Assembly (NCBI GenBank): GCA_015680685.1
Contig: MNCI01003473.1
Span: 352,734 to 416,733 of the forward strand
DNA: 64,000 nt
Reading direction: 5' to 3'
Source of the DNA: Gnetum montanum
Lineage: Eukaryota; Streptophyta; Gnetopsida; Gnetales; Gnetaceae
Both the position numbers and the translations under genes were made by a program. The notes under the pieces were generated by a model that was not told where the DNA came from, ran no database searches, and saw only the letters and a list, made by a program, of their open reading frames with translations. Numbering within the stretch: position 1 is the first letter of the stretch; every line of letters starts with the position of its first letter. Of this stretch, positions 34,430 through 46,149 are shown in pieces.

Positions 34430-36640
34430 CATAGAATAAGAAAGAATGAATGCAAAAGAGGTATGGAGTTGATAAGGAGTACGATGAGCTAACCCAAGCA
34501 GAAAAGATTTACTTTAATATTGCTTCATATCATCTCAATCCCACACTATGATTGAATAAGATGACATCCTTGTCTACAAGGATAAGTGCAACTCTCAATA
34601 GAAAGTTTTCAGTTAACCTATAATAGTTGATCTTCTTAGAGATCAAGAAAAACTTCAAAGAAACTAAAATAGGTAGAAAGACATTCTCCTTTTCATGTCT
34701 AATAAAAAACCCCTTCTAAAGGAAAGGGATCACTCACCATGCAAATGATGTCCTTCAAAGAGCATCCATTACATCATGGTAAGAAATGAGAAAAGATAAA
34801 CCATTGCTAATACTTCAAAAGAAAGTATCTCCATTACTACCAAACATTGGTACAGCTAGTGCAATAATCACAAGTATTGGAGGTAATTCAATGCAAGTCA
34901 TCAAGCACGTGTGAGAGGCATTAGAGACTACTGCATAGTAAAAGCCACTTACAAAAAGTTACTCAATTGGTGAGCTTATAGCAAGGTAACTCTCAAACCT
35001 ATTCAATGCAACAAGAAGTCATGTCCTCATCTTTGTCAACCCAATTGAAGATGTTTTTGTCATCCTATTTGAAGAACATCCTATGCTCTTAGGTAAAGTA
35101 GAAAACTTCCCTGTGACATTATAGGAAGTAGAAGAGGCTATGATCGTGGTCATGCCATACTAAGGGTAAATAATAGCTATTGAGGTGGTAGTAGATCATA
35201 TTGATAAAGTACTACGAATTCCTACAACACTGGTATTAGATTTTTTTATAATGATAGACATCCAAATGTTTGTAGGGGCTAGATCAAGGGGTGCATGAGT
35301 GATGAGCATAGTCCAACACAAGAAACTATTGGATATACTAGTCAGTGTGTCGAGTTAATAATTTCAAATATTTTTGCCATCCTCAAATATATCATAACCA
35401 TACAATTTGTGCTCATCAAAACCAAGGGAAAGTTGACCATTTCAAAGGCCCAACTATAGTAGGCTGAGTTGTTAAACTAGTAGCTACAAGAAGAAGTAGT
35501 GCAACTCCATGCCTAGGTTAGCTTAACAAGAGATGAAGAATTTAATTAGTTGATGGCTATGTAATACTAGGTGGAGATTGAAAAAGAAAAGCTACCTAGG
35601 ATGCTTTCCTATTTGACAACATGGTTAATTTATTAAACAAGGATATCATGAGGTTAGTAGATAAGAATAAAGATCTTACCATGAAAAAATAGAAAGTTAT
35701 GAAACATTAAGAAGGAAAAGAACCAATTAGAAGATCATATTAAGCACCTCCAAGAGCTATTAGCACAAGTTCATCCAAATGTACATAAATTAGTAGTTGA
35801 GAATAGAAATACATCCATGGAAGAAGTTAGAGCCATCAAGAAAAATTTGATAATTGATATCACAACTTAGTAGAATGAGATTCTTAAATATGAGAAAATC
35901 ACAAACTACTATAGGAATGAAGTGGGACTTCAAATTGAGATTAATCAAACAGAAATTCAATTAATCAAAGACAAAATCAATAAAACCCTAGGGTAGCTTC
36001 CTAATACTGCTTAGCAACCCATCTTTGATGGCCTAAATGCCTAAAATCATGTTGAAATTAAGATGAAGGATCTATAGATAGAGGAAATGATGTAGTATAT
36101 GGAGCTAGCTAATTTGTGAAATGCTAATATGATGACTATAACTATTGGTAGACCTAGGAACAAGTAAGGAAAAATGGGTGATCACCTCATACTTGCTATA
36201 TGAAAATAAGCTCAAGCTCCATCATGAATAACTTTAGAAATTACAAATTGCTAATTTGAAGCTTGATATTTATAAGGAAAAATTCACAAGTTAGAGAGAT
36301 GTGGTAAAGAACTTGACTAAAAGAATGGTAAACTACCAAGAGTTGAAGGTAATAATAAAGGCATTCAATATTGAATGCAAAAATTTTGCAACTCATTCAT
36401 CAATGCCCATGAAATGTTTCTAACTTTCTCTTATCCTTGGGAAGTGTGCACAACAACAACACTAGGAAAACTAGCCTAGATAATCAAGGATGACAAGACA
36501 AAGGAGGAGAAGATAAGAGTCTTGATAGAAGCATTGTGACTCAAAAGTATAGTAGTAGCAGTGGTGGATCAACTAGTAGACCCAGCAAGGCATGAAGGAT
36601 CATTACCACTGAGCATCACTTAAGGCATATGCCTTAATAA
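34430..36640 (+). pseudogene. E1 ORF3: coiled-coil protein of unknown function
   Basis: Coding-like sequence broken by many TAG/TAA stops. The N-terminal block reads GVDKEYDELTQAEKIYFNIA (34460-34520). A long charged, heptad-rich region follows (35590-36330) with LVVENRNTSMEEVRAIKKN, then NEILKYEKITNYYRNEVGLQ and MQYMELANL. The C-terminal block FSYPWEVCTTTTLGKLA is followed by KTKEEKIRVLIEAL. The same blocks in the same order occur at 50930-53790 and, on the minus strand, at 56890-59760. It sits between pol and the 3' LTR, where Athila env-like genes lie. I see no signal peptide, membrane span or known domain. Confidence 0.6.
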
Positions 36641-36857
36641 ATTTTTGTAAACTTGCCAAATTTTTGTAAGGATGAATTGTCCAAATTTTGTTATTTTATA
36701 AATTTTTCAAATTAATTAGATAAATTTTATAGTGTAGAAATCAACTTTAGTCAAGTATACTTGTCTATTTATCATTCAAGTGTACTACATTCTATAAACA
36801 AAATCTATTCTCATTTTTTAAAACTTGAGAACAATCTTTTAGTCAATCATGAAAGTA

Positions 36858-37694
36858 TGATGTATAGTAAATAAGTTAGCCACATTGATGTAGCTACATG
36901 AACACATCATAGGTAAAGATTCGTTAATGCATCAACTTTAAAGAAATAGTCATAAATACTAATACAAATGTGCAAACTAGTGTATTTTTGTTTAGTCATT
37001 AATGTAGTGAAGTTCTTATAATTTAATTTCGTAGAAGTTAGAACAGCCAATGAGTGCCTGTTGTATAAATTTAAGTTGTTTAATGAAGTCTTATTCAAGT
37101 GATCTTATACCTAGACATAATTTCAAGATGGTATAAGATTAAAATTTTCTTTTAATGCAATTTATATTATTATGCATATAGCTTGATGTTTATTTTTACA
37201 AATGCTTAGCTAATGATTTACTTTGCATTCTACAAGAGAATATAGTAGAATGAACATGACCACTTTGAGTGTAACATAAATTTTCTTGGTAACTCAATAA
37301 CATTAATGCTTGGTTGGACTAGTAGTGCTATGTTTGGTAATTCCAATAGTAAATATATGTGTTTAAGACATGTACAATAAGTGGTAATGAGCATTCATTC
37401 CTAGGCTACACAATATTTTATTTTTTTCATTTAAATTAATTAAACAAATTTAAAATAATTTAAATTTTTTAATATTATCTTAATCTTAGCCCATCAACAC
37501 CGTTCATCATGTGTCTCAGTTATACTTAACTATACATACTAAAGGCCATATGTGTATAACTAGAAAGACAGTGACCTACAATCACATTTACTAATCTAGA
37601 ATAATTATTGGTTCAATCCACAAAATATGATCAGGTCATGCATGGACACTTGTGATTTGTATGGTTGGGTGTAGGAGACATTCATCACTCATTA
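36858..37694 (+). repeat. E1 3' LTR
   Basis: It starts tgatgtatag after a purine-rich catgaaagta and ends near ttcatcactcatta, aligned with the E2 LTR end. The usual CA has become TA. The U3 start contains a weak 14-bp repeat (acattgatgtagct). Confidence 0.7.
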
Positions 37695-38411
37695 GCAAGT
37701 ACGCCCACAAGAAAAAGAGAGTCCATTATGATGTCATGATACTTTAGAAGCTTTATAGTGGAATATAAGGAATATAATGATGTCTTAAGTATAATTCAAA
37801 CTAGCAATCTTTTGCCTAATATACTATTAGAATGTAGAAAGTACCTTTCCATTTTTTTGGTTAAGAGGCCAATTACCAGCTGGAATTTCTTATAGAAAAT
37901 AAATAATTATTATTATAACTTTTGGCCAAGAGATGAACTTTTTCACATGAGTGCTTATGGATATGTAATGACTTGGCCAATAACACTAAGCTAAGAGATG
38001 AACTTTTTCATGTGAATTATTATAGATATGTAATATTTCAGCCAATTACTAAGTGAAAATTTAAGGGTAAACAACTATCATAGTAAGAATTTTTTTAGGT
38101 AAAGTGATAATTAGTAATATGCTTAGAGCAGCACCCCAAACTAGCTTATGGTACTAGTACATGGTAAGAATTATTTAATACTAGTTTTGATTTATTTCTT
38201 CATCATGACAATCAATTTTCATGAAATCAATTCTAGGATTTTGTTAATTTGAAAAAGAAAAATATTCTCTTAATCAAATAATAGATATATATATATCATA
38301 AATATATAGCTAAACTACTATTTTAAAAAAATCAAACTGCAACCATCATACCAAATTGAGGACACTTAGGTATTATAATTTATTTAGAAAACTATTGCCT
38401 TCAACATAGAA
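37695..38411. other. AT-rich spacer, nothing recognised
   Basis: No open frame of note. A short direct repeat (aagagatgaactttttcaca and a variant) occurs at about 37928 and 37990. Confidence 0.4.
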
Positions 38412-38560
38412 GGTTATAATGCAGTAAAAAGAGAGACTTTTGATTTCTAGGTTACAAGTTTGAATCCAATAGTTATGCTCATTTGACATACTAATATGTT
38501 TCACAAAATTTTGTGAAAGTTCATACTGGCTTTATGTTCTTAGGGTACATATAGTTATTC
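38412..38560 (+). mobile_element. Possible degraded SINE
   Basis: A B-box-like caagtttgaatcc (38456-38467) follows an A-box-like segment at about 38415-38440. The later tgtttcac and gggtacatatag recall tails of the SINEs at 2085 and 4838. Similarity is weak. Confidence 0.35.
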
Positions 38561-38754
38561 AATTCTAGTTCCAAAATCCCCAAAACCAATATCCAAGGAA
38601 AGTATATACAAATGCAATAATATTTTTTAAAAAAGCTAAGCTCTTAAAATTCTTATATTATAAAATCTCTTATCTCTTGCTTTATTCTTAATCCATTAAT
38701 AAACATGTCATATTTCATTGTATCTCTATAACTTATTATAATTCCTTTAACAAT

Positions 38755-38965
38755 GGTGTGTTAGCCTACTGATAAGACTCTTGATTTAGAAGCTATGTTT
38801 CACTAGGTAGCACTAATGTATTAACTTTTATAAATCTTGGGATGTACCTATGTTTCACTTATTTGATATTCTAACATCCCTTCTTGATTTAGAAGCTCCA
38901 ACGTATGGGTTCTATTTTGGTGGGCAAGGCTAACTTATAAAGTTCTATGTTGAACATTGCATATC
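38755..38965 (+). mobile_element. Two overlapping SINE copies of the same family
   Basis: The first has the A box (ttagcctactgataagactc) and the full tail (ttttataaatcttgggatgt then acctatgtttcacttattt) but lacks a B box. The second restarts at cttgatttagaagctccaac with a B-box relic gggttctattt (38907-38917) and the body ggctaacttataaagttcta. This looks like one SINE broken or overlaid by another. Confidence 0.55.
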
Positions 38966-39867
38966 AAAATGTTTGAAAATACCAAGCTTGGATGCATCCA
39001 TACAAATTAAATGATTACAATCATTCAAAAATAATAAATAACCTAAAATCATATTCATTCAAGAGTGTGAAGTAGAAAAATGAATATGTAAGAAAATACA
39101 TGTACATTACCAAGTACATCCAAAAGGAGTCAAGGAATAGTTCATGTAAAAAAGAATCTAATAATGCAAAGAAACTTAGAATCAAATTCTTATGGGAATG
39201 GAACAAACCTAGAAGTGAAAGACATCTGTATATGGGAGACAATGATAGGATGTTTCATGAAGATGCACATGGAAATGAATATTTTGTATAACAAAATTAA
39301 TTTTAATAAGCAATGTAATGGAACTACTCCATAGAAGTGTCACTTGACATCATCCTTGAGTCCAAAGTAACCAAGTGTTCCAAAGTGAACCCAAGATGGG
39401 CAATGCCTCAATGTTCACAACACTTGCACACCCTAATTCTAGAGGGAAACAACCTTTAATCCATCAATAATGCATGTTTTCCTACACTCTCCCCTACTTG
39501 AAAGAAGTGACAGCCTCAAAGCTTAAGTCTTTGTTCATATGCATCCTTAAACATGGAGAGCACAATGGATATCCAGGATATTGAACAACTTAATACCCAT
39601 TTGACAATTGTAGATAAGCAAGTTCAATGCCTAGGATAATCCACCATAAATCATGAATGTTGAGATCAACTTAACATTCAATCAAGACTTAGAAATTCTC
39701 ATGAAAATAAGGTTAAGGAAGAAAATTCTTATCCTTTTTCATGCAATAAATACTAACCTTTCTACCTAGAGTAAGACTCACTTAAAAGACAAATCATTTT
39801 CATACAGTTTGTTTTGATACAAATGTGTAATCTTCTAGAAGCACTCATTCCTCCATCTTCAAACTTG
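38966..39867. other. No gene seen
   Basis: AT-rich. The small overlapping frames on both strands at 39021-39291 have no recognisable content. The block at 39436-39485 recurs at 41183. Confidence 0.4.
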
Positions 39868-40080
39868 TGCTTTCTACTTAAAGTCACAATCCTATGCTCC
39901 TTACTTGAAGTAATAGTCCAAAACCTAGGCTCCCTACTCAAAGTCATAGTCACAATCCTGTGCTTTCTACTCGAAGTCATAGTCATAATCTTATGCTTAC
40001 TACTTCAAGTCATAGTCACAATCCTATGCTTTCTACTTGAATACATTGTTAAGAACAAGTGCTTCTTACTTAGATTCACT
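39868..40080. repeat. 33-bp minisatellite, about six to seven units
   Basis: Units of 33 nt based on tgctttctactcgaagtcat followed by agtcacaatccta run head to tail from 39868 to about 40080, and 40014-40046 differs little from 39948-39980. As 33 is a multiple of three, a plus-strand frame stays open through it (11-residue units CFLLEVIVTIL). I take this as a consequence of the repeat rather than a gene. Confidence 0.8.
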
Positions 40081-40125
40081 TCAACTCATCTCAATCTTCA
40101 TACATAATTACATTTTTTAATCATG

Positions 40126-40142
40126 CTCTCTCTCTCTCTCTC
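40126..40142. repeat. (CT)n microsatellite
   Basis: A short CT run lies downstream of the 33-bp minisatellite. Confidence 0.8.
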
Positions 40143-40229
40143 CCCTAACCATAAACAAAGTGATTGTACCATGTCAACCACATTTTTTTCCTCTTGGTAC
40201 TTGCTACCCTCTTTGAAAATCAAATTCTC

Positions 40230-40640
40230 CACCTTATATTAAGGTGGTTAGGCCCTCATGTATCTACTTTGTGGAATCCAAAAGTATCATCTCTTACTCT
40301 AGATCATGTCCATTGAAAATCATTAATGAAGCACGAGGCTGATGCTCAATTGCATTCAACCTATATTTCTCATATGGTCCCCTATCACCTTCCATAATTC
40401 AAGCATAATAAGAATATTCTTGAGCATTCTACTCTCCACTACAAACATAGCATTTCAAGCCTTTACACTTAGGAAGATATTGAGAAAAACCTCCAAAATG
40501 TGATCATTTCTTCCACAACTTATTCTACTCTTGATAAGTTTAATGTTTTTCATACCCTAGGGAAGAGGTTTGTTTACCTAGAGATAAGGCAACATATGAG
40601 CCTTTGAAAGCACCAGAATTAGCTTGTGCATCTCCTCTCT
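40230..40640 (-). pseudogene. Possible gypsy gag zinc-knuckle scrap
   Basis: The minus strand contains KCYVCSGE at about 40455-40432 and then RLNAIEHQPRASLMIFNGHD, resembling the knuckle and the knuckle-to-protease spacer of chromovirus-type gypsy elements. It is heavily interrupted and the call is tentative. Confidence 0.3.
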
Positions 40641-41648
40641 AAGACTTGTTACTCTCTTTCTTACTCCCAAGTAGTTGTTTCACTACTAGAACTCCATTTT
40701 GTAATCAATCAAACTTCTAGCAACCTAATTGAACTCCCTGAATCCTATGATTTTATGAATTTAAGAATTCAAAAAATCATTGTTAGACTATGCCTCAACA
40801 TTCACAACACCTGCATGCAAAACATAAGTGTGCATAACACATTAGTCCATAGGTTAGGTGTGTAACGAGTATGCCTCATGAAATCATATAAGCGATAGGA
40901 CTAATGTGACACACACATACATGACCATAGTTAGCACAATAAATCATATAAGAAACATCATTCTCCTAAATAAGCTAGGATGTATTCCTACTCTAATGCA
41001 TGTAGCCCCAAGCCTTGCTCCATAGAGAACGACGATGGTCCAAGCATTGAAGCTAAAGCTCCTCCACAATCTTACATATCCTTATGATGCAACACACAAA
41101 GGAATTAGGGCCTTTTAGTTCTTTAATAATGGTTGTACTAGGATTAAACCCTTGAAAATTTCCATGCTCCTCCAACCCCCCATTCTAGAAGGAAATAACC
41201 TTCAATCCACCAACAAAGCATGTTTTTCTACAAGCAAGTATAATACTCTCCTATAAAGCAAGTATGAAATCAAGTATTTTTTCCAATAATAAACATTGGT
41301 CAAGAATGATGGAAACATCATTCATGGTAAATTTGGCTAATAAAAACTAAGTCATGAGGAAGTTGATACACATGGGGTCTATTCATGTAAAGAATGAAAG
41401 ACAAAATTTTCCAACAAAGATAAAAATCATGTTATGAGAAAGACAAATGAAATGGACATATTACTATCTATTTTGTACAAGATCACACTAACTAATGGAA
41501 AGCTTATAATTAGTGAGTTAAGTAAGTGAACCTAAACCATGATAGAGAAAGAATACATAGAAGCAAATGAGAATATCATAGAAAAATAGGAAAGCCTACA
41601 AAGATAGCAATGTACGCTAACATTTTTGATGAATCATAAATGGGTTGC

Positions 41649-41704
41649 ATCGACTAGGCCTCATCGACAAGGCCCCATCAACTAGGCCTCATCAACTACG
41701 CCCC
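41649..41704. repeat. 14-bp tandem repeat in E2 U3
   Basis: Four exact-length units: atcgactaggcctc, atcgacaaggcccc, atcaactaggcctc and atcaactacgcccc, then a partial. The 3' LTR has only two units plus a partial (54092-54125). Confidence 0.85.
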
Positions 41705-41762
41705 ATCGATGCATGATTTAATGCATTGACATGGCCTCATCGATGTAGTGTCTATTTTCGCT

Positions 41763-41770
41763 TATAAATA
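41763..41770 (+). promoter_or_regulatory. TATA box of E2 5' LTR
   Basis: The motif tataaata lies about 135 nt into the LTR. It is conserved at the same offset in the 3' LTR (54178) and in E3 (56543-56550, minus strand). Confidence 0.65.
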
Positions 41771-42530
41771 AGTGCTCACCCATCATGTTTATGGCATTTA
41801 TTTTCATAGTTATAGCGGAGATCTTGAAGTTTTGTCATTTGAAAGTTAAAATATTTTTCTAAGTGTCCATAGTAGGATTCAACATTGTACAAATATTTAT
41901 TTGAGCACTAGTGTACCTAAGCATAGCAATTTGTGCGGCAATAAAGATGAGCTTTTTGATAAACTTTGCAGCACTTTAAAATAGATTAATTATTTATTTA
42001 TGCATTTAATATTTTATGCAATTTCCTTTAATTCTTTAAGTAATTAAATAACTAATTAGGCTAAACTAAGCTAGATTAAATAGTGATTAATTAAGCACAT
42101 AAGTACGAACACTTCGAGCATGCGCATGGTGCTTGGTAATCCCTGTAACACATAATGGTTGGTACCCTAGCAATCTTATATGTGTTCAAAATGTGTGCGG
42201 AAAGTGGAAATGGATGCTTATGTTAGGATTAGTTAGGTGTAGTTAGTTAGATTAAATTAGCAACTAAATTATATCATTCCTTTCATCCTTTATTTTAAGC
42301 ACCCAAAACATAAAGCACAAAAATAATAAAAATCATATGCCTCAATTACACTTAACCATACCTTTGCATATCACAAGTGTAATTGGGAAGACAACAAATG
42401 ACTATTAGGGAAAGTTCAGTTCCTAGGGACTAGTGTACTAAAAGATATAGAGTCCATGAGATTTGACTAGATCACATGTGAATGCTTAGTGATTCATATG
42501 GTTGGCATAGGGGTATTCATCGCTCATCAT

Positions 42531-42548
42531 TGGCATCATTGTTGGGGA
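42531..42548 (+). other. E2 primer-binding site, tRNA-Asp type
   Basis: The sequence tggcatcattgttgggga lies two bases after the LTR end. It matches the complement of the plant tRNA-Asp 3' end (tggcgccgttgccgggga) at 13 of 18 positions. All five differences are C-to-T or G-to-A transitions. This PBS type is used by Athila elements. Confidence 0.75.
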
Positions 42549-42593
42549 ATCTTTTTATTTGAAACATGCGCTATCTAGGCATAGTGAAAATCA

Positions 42594-45165
42594 TTAACAT
42601 CATTGGACAAACCTAAGGTCAAAATTCATTCTAAAAATAAATATAATAATTTAAGCACACTAGTATCTTATTCTAATTTCAAAATTTCTTCTTCTTACAA
42701 GTGTGATGATACTAAACTGCCAGTGCCTCAAAAATGTAGGATGGTATATACTCATCCATATGAGTATGTTCCTAACTTCACCTTCATCCTACATAAAGAT
42801 GAACAACTGTGGTGGTGAGATATGGAGGGCAACATTGTAATGGATCCCAATCAATATGTGCTTGGGATGCTATCCCAACTCTTAGGTAGTTAGGCATCCA
42901 AGATCTTCAAGAAAAGTACATTGTGCATGACCATGACTATTAGGACTACCTTCTTACTAAAACACAATGTAGGGGAGATTGACACCAGGAGAAACACAAT
43001 GAGGCTTTGAAGGAAAAATAGTTCACCAATCCCTTGTTGCTACTCAACTAAAACAACAATGAGGATCCTTCCTTTGGGGGTTCTCAACATGATGATTCTT
43101 CATCCATTGATATTGGTGATGGGGATGTGAACCTAATTCTATAGTCCACTATCAACAGTCTAGGTTCAAGGAAAAGTAAGAGTCAAAGCAGGGGCTCAGG
43201 CAAACATCGAGATGATAAGAAAGTTGATGAATGTGGCTGTGAAAAGTGGAGATGAGGTGGTAGACACCATGGTGGTGGTAGTCCTCCTCCCTCCTCCCTC
43301 CTCATCCTCTTCATCTACATTTTCTTCTTCCGCTTCTAGTTCTAATACACATCGTAGAACAGACAACCATGATGAAGGTAAAAAATAAGACAATAATGAT
43401 CATCATGCCCACTAGGAATGAAAGGTTAGTAGAGGACATCATAGGCATCATCAAAATAATAATGATGAGGAGCCTTTGCTAGTAACTCAAAGTATGTTGA
43501 ATATTGTAGAGGTAGTAAAAATTCCAACCAAACATGTGAAAGATAGTAGGATCAAGCAACTTGACACGAACAATATCCCCAGATTTGAGGAGGGATATAA
43601 CTTTGATATGCAAATACATCTTCAAGCCTTTCACAAAGCTTGTTCCTTAAAGAATATTGAAAATGGTTAGCATAAATTAAAACCATTTCCTGGGATACTT
43701 ATCAAGGAAGAAGAAAGATGGTATCAGTACTTTGAGCCAAAATCCATCTGCAAGTGGAGTACAATGCTAGAGCTATTCAATGATAAATACCAAACGTACT
43801 TTCAAGTGTCTAATCTGAGAAGGTAGATCCAAGGATGAAAGCAAGGAACACATGAACCCTTGGACACTACCATGGGTAGATACTATTCTCTGATACATCA
43901 ATGCCCTGGCCATGGTGATTCTTAGTTGGAACAACTTCACCACATCATACATGGACTCAAATCAGAAATGAGAAGAACTCTTGGGGTTTATGCCTAAGAA
44001 AGACTATCAAAACTTGGAGACCATCAAATCCAAAGGTTGATAGAGAAAATAGTAAAATAAGAAGGAGAGCTGAGGAAATTGGAAAGCACTGAGAAATATA
44101 ACAAGGATCCTTCCATTAGAAAAAAGAAGATATGATTTTGCAACAATGAGGAGGAGTCACCACTTGATGAGATGGTGTAGCAAAACATCTTGCTAATAAA
44201 AAAATCTATTTCCAATATGTCAGCCAAGGTTGATAAATTGTAGGACTCTTTAGATGAAAAATTCCTAGCTACTTTAAAAATCACAGAAGAATCAAGAGAG
44301 CAAAGTAGTGATCATGACCGTAGGAGGTGGAAAGAAGCTAAATGTGCCTATCAAAGGGGTAAGGGCAAGGCTATGATAGTAGAAGAGGTTGTGGAGTTCG
44401 AATCAGATGATGATGGTGAGTGTAACCTTTTTTAGTATGAACATCCTATAGGATGTTTTCCAATCATGTCACACTTGTAGGAGTCTAGAGTGTACATGCT
44501 AAATCCTACATTAGCAAGAATGCAAATACCTAAAAGGTTGTCTTATCCTCAAGGTAATCCAAGGTAGTTCCACCAACAACAACAGGCTTATTATCTGAGT
44601 GGAGCTCCACCACAACTATATGAGCAATATCAATAATGGAAACACCCACAATCATTGGGAATGCCACAAATAAGGTAGCAGTACCCTTACAGGAAGCTAG
44701 ATCCATATGAGTACTATGTTCATCAACCAATGTCTCCACATGACTCTTCTACTCATGCTTGTTTTCAGCATTACTACTATCCTCTAGAGTATTACAAAAC
44801 TCATTCTCCAACTACTGGGAAACCCCATATCCATATCATCCACCTCATCTTTTAGCACATGCTCCTCCACCTCAATCTATGCAGGGTGAGCTTCTAGCCC
44901 AACCACAACAACCTAATGCTACTAGGGCTATTAACTTACAATTGGCTCCTCAATTGAGTTATTTAGAACCAAGATCCCAAAAAAAAAAACCATTCTTTCA
45001 AACCAATAGCCTTACTAAACCCTCACCTACTTATGCGATTGCTCATCCTATATCTCCTTCATCCTCTACATCTATTCCTTTCAGGAGCCCTTCAAATGAA
45101 TCACCTCCTAAGATATGCATAGTTATGTTAACCCATAATGTATTTGATTGAATCAAGCTTGGCAA
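42594..45165 (+). pseudogene. E2 gag remnant
   Basis: The segment IPRFEEGYNFDMQIHLQAFH then HKLKPFPGILIKEEERWYQY and SICKWSTMLELFNDKYQTYF (43570-43810) corresponds to the Retrotrans_gag core with its Trp and following helix. Upstream is a Ser-rich patch (43290-43350), and downstream a charged linker and Gln/Tyr/Pro-rich region (44540-44960). It would build the element's particle. TAG stops break it about every 40-80 codons. Confidence 0.65.
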
Positions 45166-45169
45166 CCTT

Positions 45170-45605
45170 CCTAGGAAAAGAGTTGATCTTGGAAATCCTC
45201 TCATCTATTTAAAGATTGCTGGAAATGAGCCATGCAAAGCTCTTCTTGACTTAGGTTCTGGAGTTAATCTAATTTCTCATGAAATGTACAATGCCTAGAA
45301 TCTACCTCTTCTCAAGAAGAGCAACATCTATTTAGAATTGGTAGATCAGTCCATCACTATTCCATTTGGATTAGCAGAAGATATTGTAACAATTGTCTAT
45401 ATGTGGTCTTATCCTACCAATTTTATGGTAATAAAAGTTTAAAATTGCAAGGGGGACTTTCTAATCATTATGGGAAGGGCTTGGTTGAGCATTGTTCATG
45501 CAAAAATAGGCATCAAATATCTTTCCCTAGAAATTTCCAAAGAAAGTGCATTTGGAAATATCGAGAAGAAGCAAGTTCCATGCAGCATGTACAATGATAT
45601 AGGGT
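45170..45605 (+). pseudogene. E2 Athila-type retropepsin remnant
   Basis: It reads CKALLDLGSGVNLISHEMYN with the D-L-G-S active-site form typical of Athila proteases. LVDQSITIPFGLAEDIV and IIMGRAWLSIVHAKIGIKYL (the ILGR-like block) follow in order. One TAG and a frameshift near 45440 interrupt it. Confidence 0.7.
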
Positions 45606-46149
45606 GAAATTGCATGCAAAAAATTTGGTTCATGAATAGAGCATCCATTTCTTCATGCAGGTAGTGTGCAAATAAGGTAGATATTTAAAAGTGCCTGTAT
45701 GCAGCAACCAAAAAAATAGGAGGACACCCAATGGTTGACAATTGATCTTGGAAGTAGCACACTTTGCATGGAACCTACTAAGAGTCTGACATGTGCTTAT
45801 ATTGAAAGCATGGATGAACTAAAGGAATTTTATCACCAACTCTATGATGATGCAAATGATGATACTAATTGGGGAGAGTTGGAAATCCCTAAAAATTTAA
45901 AAAAATATCCCTTAGAGTTGAAAACTTTGCTTACCAACATGGAGAATGCATTTTTTAATAATGGCAAGCTGGTAATCATGAATGTTAATCTTGCTCCTAA
46001 ACAAAAATAGATGCTATTATGGGTTGTCAATAAATGGTCAACAGCCTTTGCTTAGCCATATCCTAAACTCATAGGGATTGACCCTAGGATATGCCAACAT
46101 CATATCTACACTAATTTGGCCATGAAGCCAAAGAGGTAATCGCAGTGGT

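Larger units (their letters stand above)
28838..37694 (+). mobile_element. Athila-like Ty3/gypsy element E1, 5'-deleted
   Basis: Homologous LTR sequence lies at 28838-29520 and 36858-37694. Inside are RT (end), RNase H and integrase relics, a polypurine motif, a long non-coding stretch and ORF3. Gag, protease and the first half of RT are gone; the 5' LTR remnant runs straight into an inverted duplication of RT sequence. The first about 170 nt of the 5' LTR are also missing where it abuts the LINE, so no TSD can be recognised. Confidence 0.75.
39436..41231 (+). repeat. Pair of direct repeats (39436-39485 and 41183-41231)
   Basis: A block reading ttctaga, then ggaaa, then aacctt, then aatccatcaa and gcatgtttt is repeated 1.75 kb apart. 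It is probably part of LTRs of a decayed gypsy element, since a gag-like scrap lies between on the minus strand. Boundaries were not established. Confidence 0.4.
41627..42529 (+). repeat. E2 5' LTR
   Basis: It aligns with 54070-54947 throughout (for example agtaattaaataactaatta and tgatgcttatgttaggatta). It contains a TATA box at 41763 and an aataaa at 41940 that could serve as poly(A) signal. Confidence 0.9.

Noticed and set aside
37695-38400. Continuation of the LINE 5' part on the far side of E1
   Set aside because: Minus-strand translation gives no EN or ORF1 resemblance, so I do not claim that E1 inserted into the LINE.
43196-43393. Minus-strand acidic frame (EEEEN.DEEDEEGGG)
   Set aside because: Reverse strand of the Ser-rich tract of E2 gag.
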